Origin: Cyanidiococcus yangmingshanensis | Lineage: Eukaryota; Rhodophyta; Bangiophyceae; Cyanidiales; Cyanidiaceae | Direction of reading: 5' to 3' | DNA length: 64,000 nt | Assembly: GCA_013995675.1 (NCBI GenBank) | Contig: VWRR01000012.1 | Span: forward strand, 310,001-374,000 | Shown here: piece by piece, positions 11,353 to 22,100 of the stretch | Layout of the letters: each line of letters starts with the position of its first letter | How positions within the stretch are numbered: the first letter of the stretch is position 1 | Notes under the pieces: model-generated | The model's input: the letters and a program-made list of their open reading frames with translations, nothing else | The model's database searches: none | What the model was told of the DNA's origin: nothing | Position numbers and translations under genes: made by a program

Positions 11353-12956
11353 ATGCGGTTTACAGCGTATCGTGCGAGTCTCACTGCAGCACTTGCGCTC
11401 TCGGTCGTCTTTATCGTTTTGGTTCAGGCACCAGGGTTGCGTGCAGGGATCGATACGAATGAAGAACTTGAGTTACCGCGCGTGTTTCAGGGACTGACCG
11501 GTCTGGGACTGCAGGGACGACTTGCAGACACCAAGTGCACGTTTGAGGCGTTGACGGCGCATAGTTTTCTTCCCCAAGACGATGCACTTTATGATCACGT
11601 CAGCTTGCTGACAAGCACCCTTTATTTTCGTATATTCAAGGTGGATCTATCTAAAGCGTGTCCATTCTGGGGTGGGACTGCAGCCACCTGTACAAGGCCG
11701 GACTGCTCTGTGCTGGTCTGTGACCCAGAACAGATCCCGGCCGTGTTGGCGAGGCGGGAGCCGTTCAGCGCAGAAACGATCCACCCCAAACATGGGCATC
11801 TATCCGCATGATTCGGCTGAGGCGGCTCTGGGACGGGTCGAGCGCCCCACTGGGTCACAGGCACTACCACCGTTCTTTGCACCGTATGCGCTCGAGGACG
11901 AGTCCGCTTGGACTGCTCCCGATAGTGACGAGCTCTCCGAATACGTTGACCTAACGCTGAACCCAGAGGGCTTCACCGGATATCAAGGGCAGCATATTTG
12001 GGACGCTGTTTACCGAGAGAACTGTTTTCGTCCGCAACTGTGTTCACGTGGCGCTACGGAGAGCAGCGATGCTGCTGACCTGATCGGTTTGGGGTCTGTC
12101 TCGACGAGCACACCGGTTCGTCCCGCAGCCTGTCGAGAGGAGCGTGTTTTCTATCGTTGTGTTAGTGGTATTCATGCGTCGATTAATGTACATATTGCCC
12201 GCCGGTACTTGTTTGGGCGCAACCGCTGGGGGCATCATACGCGTATCTACAGGGAGCGCCTTCGCAAACATCCTGAACGTATCGAAAACCTCTACTTTGT
12301 TTATGCATTAGTGCTCCGGGCACTGAACAAGGCGGCACCTTCGCTTGCCCATCGCTCAGACTACTTGACCGGAAATGAAACCGAGGATGCTCGGACAAGA
12401 CATCTCGTTGAGCAGGTATTATGGAACCCGCTCATTCGCGGTACCCGTCAGCGGATGCACTACGACGTTCGCCGAACACGAAATGTTCCGTGGATGCTGT
12501 GCGAACTGCTTGGTCCAGTTCCGTGCGCATTTTCGGAACATCAGCAAAATCATGGACTGCGTCGGTTGTGAAAAATGCAGGCTCTGGGGCAAACTGCAGT
12601 TTTTGGGTCTCGGAACCGCATTCAAGATCCTCTTCGCTGAACCGTCATACACTGCTCGAACAAACCGCTCTGATTTGGATCTCACTCGAAACGAAGTTGT
12701 TGCCTTGATCAATTTACTCAAAAACCTTTGTCTATCCATTAGAAGTATTCACGAAATGGAATGGATAATCGGCCAAGAGGCTCATCGACAACGTCTGTGG
12801 CTCTGTCTCGTGGCTGCAGTCTTGTGCGGCTTGGGATCCATTCTTATCCGCCTACTTGGCAGGCGATATTCTCTCCTACCGCGGCCAGATCCGTCGCAAT
12901 GCAACCGAGCGAAGACTGAAACGGAACTGCTAGAGTCGCCCAATCGAGTGCTCTAG
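11353..12956 (+). CDS. ERO1-type endoplasmic reticulum oxidoreductin; frame changes twice
   Basis: FAD enzyme of the ER lumen that reoxidises protein disulfide isomerase and passes electrons to O2. Start ATG at 11353 with a signal peptide (LTAALALSVVFIVLVQAPG). Family blocks: DTKCTFEALTAHSFLPQDD; ACPFWGGTAATCTRPDCSV, matching the shuttle-cysteine region; SEYVDLTLNPEGFTGYQG and HIWDAVYRENCF; VSGIHASINVHIARRYL (FAD binding); HFRNISKIMDCVGCEKCRLW, which holds the catalytic CxxC within CxxCxxC; and GLGTAFKILF. After the core comes a hydrophobic segment, LWLCLVAAVLCGLGSILIRL, suggesting a C-terminal membrane anchor in place of the soluble tail of many ERO1 proteins. The frame moves by +1 between about 11780 and 11815 and again between about 12435 and 12475. 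All three parts match ERO1 in order, so this is one gene. No other gene lies close by. Confidence 0.9.
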
Positions 12957-13499
12957 CAGTGGTTTTGCGTCAGAGGCCAACCTCGTTGGCGCTGTTGCCC
13001 TTTTGGTCGGCGAGCACCGAACAACTCCCGCGACGCGTGTTGCCTGCCGGCAGCAATGAACTGCCCATGAATGGTGTTCGGCCCTGCTGTCTCTGAACCA
13101 AGTCAAAGCAGATCACCAGAACCAGGCGAGTTTCAGTGTTGTATCATCGACACGACTGACCATGAAAGCGTTTCGTCTAGAAAACACGCATCTCACCGGG
13201 TCGAGGCGCGACCTATTTCAACCCGAACTTGGACGTGCTGGCCAGAGAGAGTACTCGCAGAAACAAGCGGCTCTAACGGAACGTTTCCTCAGTTTAACGG
13301 GATACGCTTTCGTGCTATTTCGCGAAAGGGTATCAAATCCGGTCTCACCTTTGGCGGCACTTGTGCGTGCCTTACGAAATCCAGAGCGCGGCAAATCACG
13401 AAACTCCCATGCACATATCTATCAACGCACTGGGTAGCGGACACGAATGTCATGCCGCAAGCGCGGTTATAGGGCGGGGCAGCTCGATTCGCTCACAAC
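12957..13499. other. Intergenic, convergent gene ends
   Basis: 543 bases between the 3' ends of the ERO1 and pyruvate kinase genes. Only short frames without recognisable motifs; nothing else seen. Confidence 0.5.
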
Positions 13500-15542
13500 T
13501 CACATGACCACATAACGCAGGAGGTGATGGCCCTGCTCACGCCAGATCCCCCGCATTCCGCTCTGTACGACGACGACCGTGTCTCCCTTTCGAAGGAAAC
13601 TTTCCGCCAAAACCTCCTCTTTGAATCGTTGGAACGTGGCTTCAAATGTCTCTTGCACCTCAATGGTGACGCAGAATACATTCCAGAGTAGCGACAGCTT
13701 GGGTTGGATATCCGCCACAGCAGTGGCTGCTACAATCGGCACTCGCGATCGTAGCTTGGACAGACGCTTGGGCATGTTACCCGTCCGTGTAAAGACGACA
13801 ATCGCGGCAGCGTCCAGCGACTCTGCTAGCGAAACAGCGGCTCGGGCCATCGCATCCGAAACTCGATCCACTTCACGACAGCATTCCGCGAAACCAGCCA
13901 TTGGGTCCAGACCCTGTCGAGCGCGCTCATCAGCAATGAGCTGCTCATTCTGACGCATAATGATATGCCGCATCGTCGCACAGGCGCGAATGGGGTACTT
14001 GCCTTTGGCGGTCTCGCCACTGAGCATCAGTGCATCAGCGCCCTGCTCAACCGCGTGTGCTACATCCGACGCCTCTGCTCGAGTCGGAATGGGCTTGTCG
14101 ATCATTGACTCGAGCATCTCTGTGGCCGTGATCACAACCTTGCCGGCAGCGCGGCACAGCCTCACCATGAACGACTGGACAATGGGCACTTCCTCCAGTG
14201 GTAACTCGCTGCCGAGATCACCGCGGGCCACCATGATGCCGTCGCTCGCTTCGATAATTCCCGGCAAGTTCAGCACACCCTTCATGCTCTCAATTTTGCT
14301 GATAATCGCCGCACGGGAGCCAAGCTTGGTCACGAACTCTCGTACCTTTCGCACCGTGTCCCCATCATTCACGAAAGAGAGTGCAATAAAGTCAACGTTC
14401 AGCTCCTTGACGGCGAACTCGATATCTTTCCAGTCCGATTCTGTCACCGAGGGTAGCGACGCTGTCTTACCCCGGATATTCAAGTGCCGGCGAGCGGTTA
14501 GCTCACCGCCATCCATAACACGGCAGATCAGGTCCCGCTTCTCGGAGTTCTTGCGTTCCAGTTGCAGTTCGAGGAGACCGCCATCAACGAGGATGAGATC
14601 TCCTTCAGCTGCGTCGTCAAAGAACCCCGGGTAACTGACCCCCACAATCGGTGCAAATGGCAAGACCGCCTCATTCACGGTGGCGCCTTCTAGAGGCTCC
14701 GGCTGTGTCTCAAATGCCTCTTTCGTGCAACGCAGGATAAGCGTGCTCCCTGCGACCATCAGCATCGCGTTCTGTTCGACAATTTCGGCAAGTCGGTCGG
14801 GATGCAGCACTCCATGCTGCACCATCTGCTGAGCAATTTGCTCTGCACGGGTAATCTCGCCGCTCCGTACTTCCGCTCCTTTTGAATCCATCATTTTCCC
14901 GATGCGCACATACAGAGCGCTCTTTGCATCATTCTTGAGCTCTTGACCAGCTGCACTACTCAACGAGTCCGTCGAGCTTGATCCACTCTCCGTTTGGAAA
15001 CGCTCCGTGGGCGCCACCGCTGCCTTTGGCCGATCACTCGTGGTGCCCAGCTCTACATCAAGAGACATCCATTTACGACGAGCCTTCTCGAAACGTTCCT
15101 CATTCACCTTATCGATAGCGTCCGATATCTTTTTGTGAAAATCATACGTCCCATGACTAAAGTTCAGACGAGCAACGTCCATACCCGCTTCAGCGAGAGC
15201 CTTGATCTGATCAAACGACGCAGTAGGCGGTCCGATGGTGCAGACAATCTTGGTGCGGCGCAGTTCCCGAAACTTGACGCGACGCCCGGCCGCCATGGCG
15301 CTCAAGGAGGCGACGTTGGCGCTCGACTCGGCGCTGTTGCTCGCCCCACTCCCGTCGCTTCCCACAGACTGAGCAGCACCAGCTCGATGAACAATCACCG
15401 ATTGATAGTTCAGGCGCTGGTCCAGCTGCGATCCCAGAAGAAAATAAGGATAACCGGCCAAACCCGTCGGAGGATAGAGTTCGTACATGGAGGCGTTTGT
15501 ATCAGTCTCGCTGCAAGTCCAAAACGAGAGGCTACTGGCCAC
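13500..15542 (-). CDS. Pyruvate kinase
   Basis: Last step of glycolysis: phosphoenolpyruvate + ADP to pyruvate + ATP. At 680 residues it is longer than usual (about 470-530). After about 90 residues of leader come RRTKIVCTIGP and GMDVARLNFSHGTYDFH, then an insert of about 60 Ser/Thr/Ala-rich residues before MMDSKGAEVRSG (family: DTKGPEIRTG). Later: ILVDGGLLELQL, DVDFIALSF-like NVDFIALSFV, ISKIESMKGVLNLPGII with the catalytic Lys, GIMVARGDLGSELPLEEVP, TATEMLESMIDKPIPTRAE and ALMLSGETAKGKYP. The C-terminal allosteric domain is present. The leader begins MASSLSFWTCSETD, which could be a transit peptide, so a plastid isoform is possible but not proven. The ATG at 15542 follows a 119-bp tandem repeat in the 5' flank. 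The frame is intact. Confidence 0.95.
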   Translation of the reverse strand: MASSLSFWTCSETDTNASMYELYPPTGLAGYPYFLLGSQLDQRLNYQSVIVHRAGAAQSVGSDGSGASNSAESSANVASLSAMAAGRRVKFRELRRTKIVCTIGPPTASFDQIKALAEAGMDVARLNFSHGTYDFHKKISDAIDKVNEERFEKARRKWMSLDVELGTTSDRPKAAVAPTERFQTESGSSSTDSLSSAAGQELKNDAKSALYVRIGKMMDSKGAEVRSGEITRAEQIAQQMVQHGVLHPDRLAEIVEQNAMLMVAGSTLILRCTKEAFETQPEPLEGATVNEAVLPFAPIVGVSYPGFFDDAAEGDLILVDGGLLELQLERKNSEKRDLICRVMDGGELTARRHLNIRGKTASLPSVTESDWKDIEFAVKELNVDFIALSFVNDGDTVRKVREFVTKLGSRAAIISKIESMKGVLNLPGIIEASDGIMVARGDLGSELPLEEVPIVQSFMVRLCRAAGKVVITATEMLESMIDKPIPTRAEASDVAHAVEQGADALMLSGETAKGKYPIRACATMRHIIMRQNEQLIADERARQGLDPMAGFAECCREVDRVSDAMARAAVSLAESLDAAAIVVFTRTGNMPKRLSKLRSRVPIVAATAVADIQPKLSLLWNVFCVTIEVQETFEATFQRFKEEVLAESFLRKGDTVVVVQSGMRGIWREQGHHLLRYVVM

Positions 15543-16466
15543 TGGCCAACGGAATCGCGGTCGCTCGTGGCCGCATCTGGCCCGGCTTCGAGACGGTGCG
15601 GACTCCTCTGTCCAAGAAAAGGCTACTTTGGACGATATGATTCTATACGCTCTTCATGGGGTGCAGACGATGCGCTGCCGAGTGGTCGCGCGGATCGTTT
15701 CAGGAACCCATGGGGATCGTCGGATTCTGTCCAAGAAAAGGCTACTTTGGACGATATGATTCTATACGCTCTTCATGGGGTGCAGACGATGCGCTGCCGA
15801 GTGGTCGCGCGGATCGTTTCAGGAGCCCATGGGGATCGTCGGTCCAAAATCTGATACAGTTCAGGTACTGCAAGCGCCAGGATAGGACCCGTTCGTATGT
15901 GGACGCGCGGCGGTGATGTTCGGAGCGTTAGCGCTCGAACCAAACCACGTTTCGATCCTGCTTACCTCGATCGTATGGTGTACGCAAAGCCGTGTCAGAA
16001 TCGTGTTACCCCATCGGTGAATGAGCGGCTGCAACAGACCGATCTCGATGTGAGAGGCACATGACCGATCCTCGACTGATTGGATTCCAGCCAGTCCTGC
16101 TGTTGTTGCTTGGGTTGGCCTCAATGACTGGACATCGAATGCGATGACGGAGCATATCAAGGTGTCGTACTCCATCCATACACACCATATGGTAAAGTAT
16201 CCAAGAATCCAGGGTCTCGTGGCACGCTGTACCATGAACAGAGATCGATCACTGCGGGCGACCATCCGCGCCGTCGCGCTGCCGCAGAACGCGAGCCAGC
16301 GTCGCCACGGTGCATGCGTGCACGCTGATCGAGCATGCGTGTGCGCGCGAGCACGATATGCGTGCACCGTTCCGGCGTATCGGGTCTTGGCATGCCTGTC
16401 GCTGGTGACGAATACGCGAAAAGCATCGAAGCAAACAAGTAGGGGTTTATAAAAGGGGTGTTTTTC
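15543..16466. other. Divergent intergenic region (pyruvate kinase / 5'-nucleotidase)
   Basis: 924 bases shared by two divergent genes. The left part holds the 119-bp tandem repeat described separately. Near 16305-16375 there are several copies of GCATGCGTG/CACGCATGC-like words in both orientations, an inverted-repeat-rich stretch. A TTATAAAA box at 16447-16454 lies only 13 bases before the nucleotidase ATG. Confidence 0.5.
15607..15841. repeat. 119-bp direct tandem repeat, two copies
   Basis: Unit 1 spans 15607-15725 and unit 2 spans 15726-15841. They start with TCTGTCCAAGAAAAGGC and differ at one position within the unit (caggaaccc versus caggagccc). The period is 119 bases, not a multiple of three. 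The near-identity means a recent duplication. It lies about 65 bases upstream of the pyruvate kinase ATG, so it could duplicate promoter or 5'-leader elements. Confidence 0.93.
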
Positions 16467-18290
16467 ATGTTCGTACAGGTGGCACGTCTATATGGCTTTT
16501 CGAGTCGGTTGCTTTGGCGAACTTGTCGGCTTGGTGTGCACCAAGCGTATCCAGTGCTGGGGTCTCCGAGGCGTCGTCCGGTAACTCCCTTGGCGCCAGC
16601 CTGGCGACTGTCTCACCACAAACCGGTTGCTTCACGAGGGAAACGAAAACGTAGCGCCCCACAACCGGAAAGAAATGGGTCAGGGGAAGTCGAACCTACT
16701 TTGGTCTCCTCACCGGAACCACGCTATCTCGGCGAGATATTCTGCAATCGATCGTTGAAAATGCGTTCGATTAAGGCTATTGGCTTCGATATGGACTATA
16801 CTTTAGCGCACTACAAGGCGGAGAACTTTGAGACACTCGCGTACGAGGGTGCGCTGCGTCGCCTTGTGCATGCGGGCTATCCGAGCGAGGTCCTGACGGA
16901 GTTGCAACCGTACGACCCGCAGGCCTACATCCGCGGACTGGTCATCGACAAGAAACGAGGCAATGTGCTCAAAATGGATCGGCACAAATATGTCAAGCTG
17001 GCGTTTCACGGGTTTCAGCGTCTCTCAAAGAAAGAACGAGATGCTCTCTACAATCCCACGGCTGTTACCTGGGCCTCGTTTAGTGAACCGGATTTTGCGG
17101 TCGTCGACACGCTCTTCTCCCTACCGGATGCGTATCTTTTCAGCAAATTGGTCGAGTTCAAGGATCGGTATCTCGACCTGATTGAGAAGCCCTATGAACA
17201 GATCTATCGCGACGTGCGACGGGCGGTGGACCTCTGTCATCGTGACGGGACCATCAAGCAGCGCGTCGCACAGGAACCCGCCAAGTATATCGAATACGAC
17301 CCGCACTTGATTCCAACTCTCCGCCGGCTAAAACGCTCTGGCCGAAAAACATTCCTCCTTACAAATTCGCTCTGGGAGTACACCAACGTGGTCATGAATT
17401 TTCTGATGGGAAACCCGCCGGGGGTGCTCGAACTAGCGTGGCTTGATTTGTTTGACGTGGTCATTGTTGGCGCCAATAAGCCAGCGTTCCTCACTGATCC
17501 GAGACTTTGGATGTATCGCGTGGATCCCACGTCACTGGAAGGCAAGTTGAGCAACACAGAGGGCGTTATTGATGGGAACGCGGAGGCGTTCTTGCGGGAG
17601 GGCAAAGTGCTCCAGGGTGGCAGCTATACCCATCTACAAGAGATTCTGTCATTGAACACGGGAAGCGAAGTTCTCTACGTAGGCGACCATATGTTCAGTG
17701 ATATTTTGCGCTCCAAACGACAGCTGGGGTGGCGAACCATGCTTATTATTCCCGAATTAACGCACGAGATTGATGAGATGCTGCGCTCGGAGAACGATCG
17801 TCAACGGCTCCGAGAGATGCGTTTCCTTCGAGATGAACTCGACGAAATGATTGACCGAGCTGAATGGGAGCTCCATTGCGAATACGAGCGCTCCGAACAG
17901 TTGCCGGATCCAGAAACGGAGCGCACACGAATGCGGCGTATCGATGCGCTTCGACAGAGCGTCGAGACCGCCGAATCCGAGCTGCAAGTTGTCAAAGCGG
18001 CGCTCGCTGCCGAAACGGAGCGGTACCATCAGCGATTCCACCCGGTATGGGGCCAACTTTTCAAAACGGGATACCAGAACAGTCGATTTGCTGAACAGGT
18101 AGAACAATACGCTTGCCTGTATACCAGTAGAGTGAGCAATTTGCGCTTCGTGTCGCCCGAGATCACTTTCCGTTGCATGTCTGATCAGTGCCCGCATGAT
18201 CGTTTGAGCGAGAATCCCATGCGGCGAATACTGGAGCGCCGGCGTCAGACCACCAAGACCTCGGGTGAGGTTGATATCGCAGCCTCGTAA
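16467..18290 (+). CDS. HAD-type purine 5'-nucleotidase (NT5C2/NT5DC family)
   Basis: Removes phosphate from IMP/GMP-like nucleotides, by similarity to cytosolic 5'-nucleotidase II. HAD motifs: I, IGFDMDYTLAHYK (nucleophile and acid Asp, about residue 110); II, KTFLLTNS; IV, VLYVGDHMFSDILRSK. Family-specific text includes RGLVIDKKRGNVLKMDRHKYV and KPYEQIYRDVRRAVDL. A coiled-coil-like charged stretch (EMRFLRDELDEMIDRAEWE) lies near the C-terminus. The ATG at 16467 is preferred over a GTG nine bases upstream. The N-terminus MFVQVARLYGFSSRLLWRT and the following basic, Pro/Arg-rich 90 residues look like an organelle targeting peptide, so a plastid or mitochondrial site is likely. Family members are usually 450-560 residues; this one has 607. 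The frame is intact. Confidence 0.88.
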   Translation: MFVQVARLYGFSSRLLWRTCRLGVHQAYPVLGSPRRRPVTPLAPAWRLSHHKPVASRGKRKRSAPQPERNGSGEVEPTLVSSPEPRYLGEIFCNRSLKMRSIKAIGFDMDYTLAHYKAENFETLAYEGALRRLVHAGYPSEVLTELQPYDPQAYIRGLVIDKKRGNVLKMDRHKYVKLAFHGFQRLSKKERDALYNPTAVTWASFSEPDFAVVDTLFSLPDAYLFSKLVEFKDRYLDLIEKPYEQIYRDVRRAVDLCHRDGTIKQRVAQEPAKYIEYDPHLIPTLRRLKRSGRKTFLLTNSLWEYTNVVMNFLMGNPPGVLELAWLDLFDVVIVGANKPAFLTDPRLWMYRVDPTSLEGKLSNTEGVIDGNAEAFLREGKVLQGGSYTHLQEILSLNTGSEVLYVGDHMFSDILRSKRQLGWRTMLIIPELTHEIDEMLRSENDRQRLREMRFLRDELDEMIDRAEWELHCEYERSEQLPDPETERTRMRRIDALRQSVETAESELQVVKAALAAETERYHQRFHPVWGQLFKTGYQNSRFAEQVEQYACLYTSRVSNLRFVSPEITFRCMSDQCPHDRLSENPMRRILERRRQTTKTSGEVDIAAS

Positions 18291-19187
18291 CATCAGCGTG
18301 TCGAGGCACGCCTCGTCGAGATCGAAATAGGAAGACGGTGCTCGCTCCTCTCAGCTCGCTGTGAGAAACCCTTTCGTTATCGCGCTGATCGACCACGGCG
18401 CTACTGGTGAGCCAGCAAGCGAGCCATGAGTACGGAACAAACGCAGAACCAGGCCTCTGATCAGTCGATTCTACTGGTGTTTGGACGTCGGATGTGTGAT
18501 CGCCTGGGTCCTGGCCGCAACCTCGATATCAGACGGCAACAATTGCGTTGGTTCAGGGACAAGCCAACGTTCACAGCAGCGTTGCGTCAACAGACCATGA
18601 GATCCACCAGAAATGACACACTGTCGCGGTAGAGCGCCGCTCCGAGGCCAAGTGACGCGACCCCGGCCGACAGCTTCTGGTTCGGGACCACACATCGAAC
18701 TCGTCATGCTCGATCCGCGTATTCGATTGGTGATCGTTTACCCTAACATGAATCTAGAGACATGGTGCCTGGCCCAGGCGCGAATACCTGCAACCTTCTC
18801 CATCGTCATGGTAGCTAGTATCGTCCCTTTCCAGCCGGCGCTCATAAAGTTCGTAAAGCCCTCACCACGTCTTCGTTGACCTGGACCAAGGCATCTGAGG
18901 CATATTCGACCGGGAACGCATCAACGGGTCGACAACCGCCATGGAGGCGCGACCGTGTCGCGAATGCTTTCCCACTGCGCGTAATCACAGACTCGTCTAT
19001 AACCTCGGCATTCACCACCGCTGCGCTTTCTTGCTACTGCAACACCTGTATCCCATAGACGAGTCACGCACAGACTCGTTCATCATGGATCATCGCTTCT
19101 ATCAGTGGTTACAAAGCACCACAATCGCACTGAAGCACGCACATCCATTCCACTTGCGAGAGGTGTAACCCAAACGAAACTGAATAT
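18291..19187. other. Intergenic, convergent gene ends
   Basis: About 0.9 kb between the ends of the nucleotidase and Sec1 genes. Only short frames (longest 88 codons) with no recognisable content; no repeat or RNA gene seen. Confidence 0.5.
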
Positions 19188-22100
19188 TCAGCGACGACTG
19201 AAAAAACGTGAGAGGCTACTCGAGCGACGTCGTCGAGGTACCGACCCTTCCGACGCCTCCGCCTGGGTCGCTATCGTCTCACCGGAGGCCGAGACACCAG
19301 GTCCCGCTGCAGACACCGCTCCATCGAGCAACCTACTCGGGCGACTACTCGTCAACGTAGACGCTGCTGCAGTACCACGACGACGGTGTTCGGTGCTGCT
19401 CCCTGGTCGCCACGCTCGACTCGTCTCCCCAGCGTACACGTGCTGACTGATCTCCCGTAGCGCCTCGAGCATTCGAGCTGGTGTCAGGACGTGCGTTGCA
19501 CCCAGGTAGACATTCAGCGGTAGATCAGCGCTGACCTCATACGCTACGCGCATCTCTGAGGCACACATCCCGCCAGCGATAAACACAATAACCCTTCGAC
19601 GAGGACGTTTGCTCTCCGGTATCCGTTCAGTTCCGTTGGGGAGCCCATCATCCTCGCTGGCACTCGACAACTCCCGCCCAGAGCCTCGTTCCAGATCATC
19701 GACCGAGTCAGAACGTCGTCGAACAACCGAGGATGAGCGTCGTCGTCGTACCGAGGCCGCTCGGTAGCGAGCACCAGCACGACCTGCAGTCTCGCGCTCT
19801 CGAGAAAGCGAGCGAGACCGACTTCGTGGGGTCCGATCCCTCGGTTGGTTGCGCTCAGACTGCTCTGGCTCGTCAGAGAGGAGCACCGGAAATCGGCTAC
19901 GTGAGAGACGGTTTCGAGCGACCGCTTCCAAAACCTCCCGTACGAAAGGAACGTAGCGTGAGAGATCGTAGGATTCCCCACGACTCGCTCGAAAGTATCG
20001 GAGCGCTCGTTCCGCCAACGCTTGTCGTTCTCCGGGTTCTTTCGCCAGACTGACACCCAGCCGAGCATGGAGTAATGCAGACACTAACCTCCCGTCCGAG
20101 ACCGACATCCTCCATGGCATCGAGCAGGTCATCCACATCTCGAGCGCTAACATCCATCGTTACCAGTACGATCGCCAGCAGACGCACCTTGTCCTCCAGG
20201 GGAACATGCTGGTCCTGCAGAATAAGAGCAGTACGTTGCGCTGCCTCTGTCGTCGATATCACGTTCCCGTGACAATCGACCAAACCATCAGCCAGATCCT
20301 GTTCGCATAAAGAGGTGCGCTGGAGATAGCGATCATTGAAGCGATGCATCAGACAGTCCAGGATATCCATATGAACCGCGTACTTGCTCAGCTTTTGCAT
20401 CTGATCATAGGAGATGGTGGACGAGCGCGAGCTGCTTGTGCTTGCGGTCGGATGACGACTCGATGGGGCACTGTCCAGCGTCGAGCGCAGGGCGTTCAGG
20501 GAATTGCTCTGTAGTTCGTCGCTAATCTCGCTGATGGCATCCGCGATATGCAGGTGACGAAGCCGAGCCCATGTCGAGTCAGCGTACTCGTCCAGAAAGG
20601 CTTCGCGTGTGACTCCCTCAGTCGATTCACCTTGTCGCACCATGTAGGAATACCGAGTGGTGCCGCTGTCCTAGCGCATCTGCGGAGAGCAAGTCGTTAC
20701 ACATAGCCTGATAGGTGTACTCGTGGAGAAACGGAGCTACCATATCAATCGATCGATCCAGAATGAGCAACATGGTTGGCATCACTGGAGTCGACTTGCT
20801 CGAGGACGCTCCATCGACAGGAGTCTGGAGTGCATCTGCTTGCAACTGGGCACCGCGCATGCCACCCGGAACATTGGCTTCGTAGTCTTTGATGGTGTCC
20901 ACGAGGGCCTCGGCGATCGCCTGGGCGACACCGCTCTCACTCCGTTGGTAACGAATGGTCGGAACCTCACCGATCAAATGACAGAGCGTGAGGAGGTTCT
21001 GCGCTACTGTGTGAATCAGCTCACGACGATCTTGTTGTGGTGTTGGCGTTGGCAGTGGCTCCCAACTTGGCGCCAGCGATACACGTTCGTCAAGGTCAGC
21101 GGCAACAGCGGTCGGATGAAACAGCGCTTGCAATGCATCGGTATAGTCGAGCGAGAAGATACGCTCCTCGATGGCCATGAAATCTAGGTTCAGCTCCGTG
21201 AAGGTCAGCAGACGTTGTACGAGGCTCGAAGATTGGCGAAGAAGGTTCAATAGTTCATCAGAGACCCGAGCCGTGGTGAAGACATGGGCAGCACGGTAGC
21301 GCGGCCCGGGGAATGTACTCGCATTCGATGCCAAGGTTGTTGAAGGCGCTCCAGTTCTGCGTCCGCGTGGTGTACGTAAGACCCCAGAACCAGATTGGGC
21401 ACGACCTGAGCTACCAGCTTGACGCTGAGCCCCTGACATCGTTGTCGTCGCATTGGACAACGTTGCAAAGCCGTTCGTCTCTCCCGAGCGATCCCGCGTC
21501 ATGGACGGATACATCCCGGTTGGGACGTCGGGAAAATCCGCAACAAGGCGCTCAAAGGAGGCGAGCTGTGGCGAGACGAAATAGACCGCAGACATGCGCG
21601 GTAGCGGCTCCCGTTCACTTCCAGAGACTCGACCACAAAGGCTCCTTCCTGAATCAGATCCGTTAGCCGACATGCCGCCGAGAGCACCGCCAATGAACGT
21701 CTGTCAGCGATAATCAGAAAGACCATTTTGCGGTTGGCTTCATGGAGTGCTGCCGATGAGGCATTCGCTTCGGCTTCAGCGGCACGAACGATCCGCATCA
21801 TTCCCTGAAGGATACGGGCTCTGGCCAACTCACGAAGCGTCACAACACCAGCGTATCGTGCTCGAGAGAGCGCATCACCAGTGGCCTCTCCATCCTGAGG
21901 TAGCGGTGGTGGAATCGGGCGACCGGAGCCACTTGTCAACCGCTGTGCTGCCGCTGCCGCTGCCATGGCGGACTGTTGCTCCCGATATTTGCGTGCTGCC
22001 GCCTCTGCCGCTTCCTTGGTTCGTTGCGCCTCCTGTTTCGCCCGCTGTCGTCGACATCGGCGCCATAGAAGGAAGCCGAAAATTGCTGCAAGGAGAACGC

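Noticed and set aside
16447-16454. TATA box for the nucleotidase gene
   Set aside because: It lies only 13 bases before the ATG, too close for a normal start site unless translation begins further downstream.
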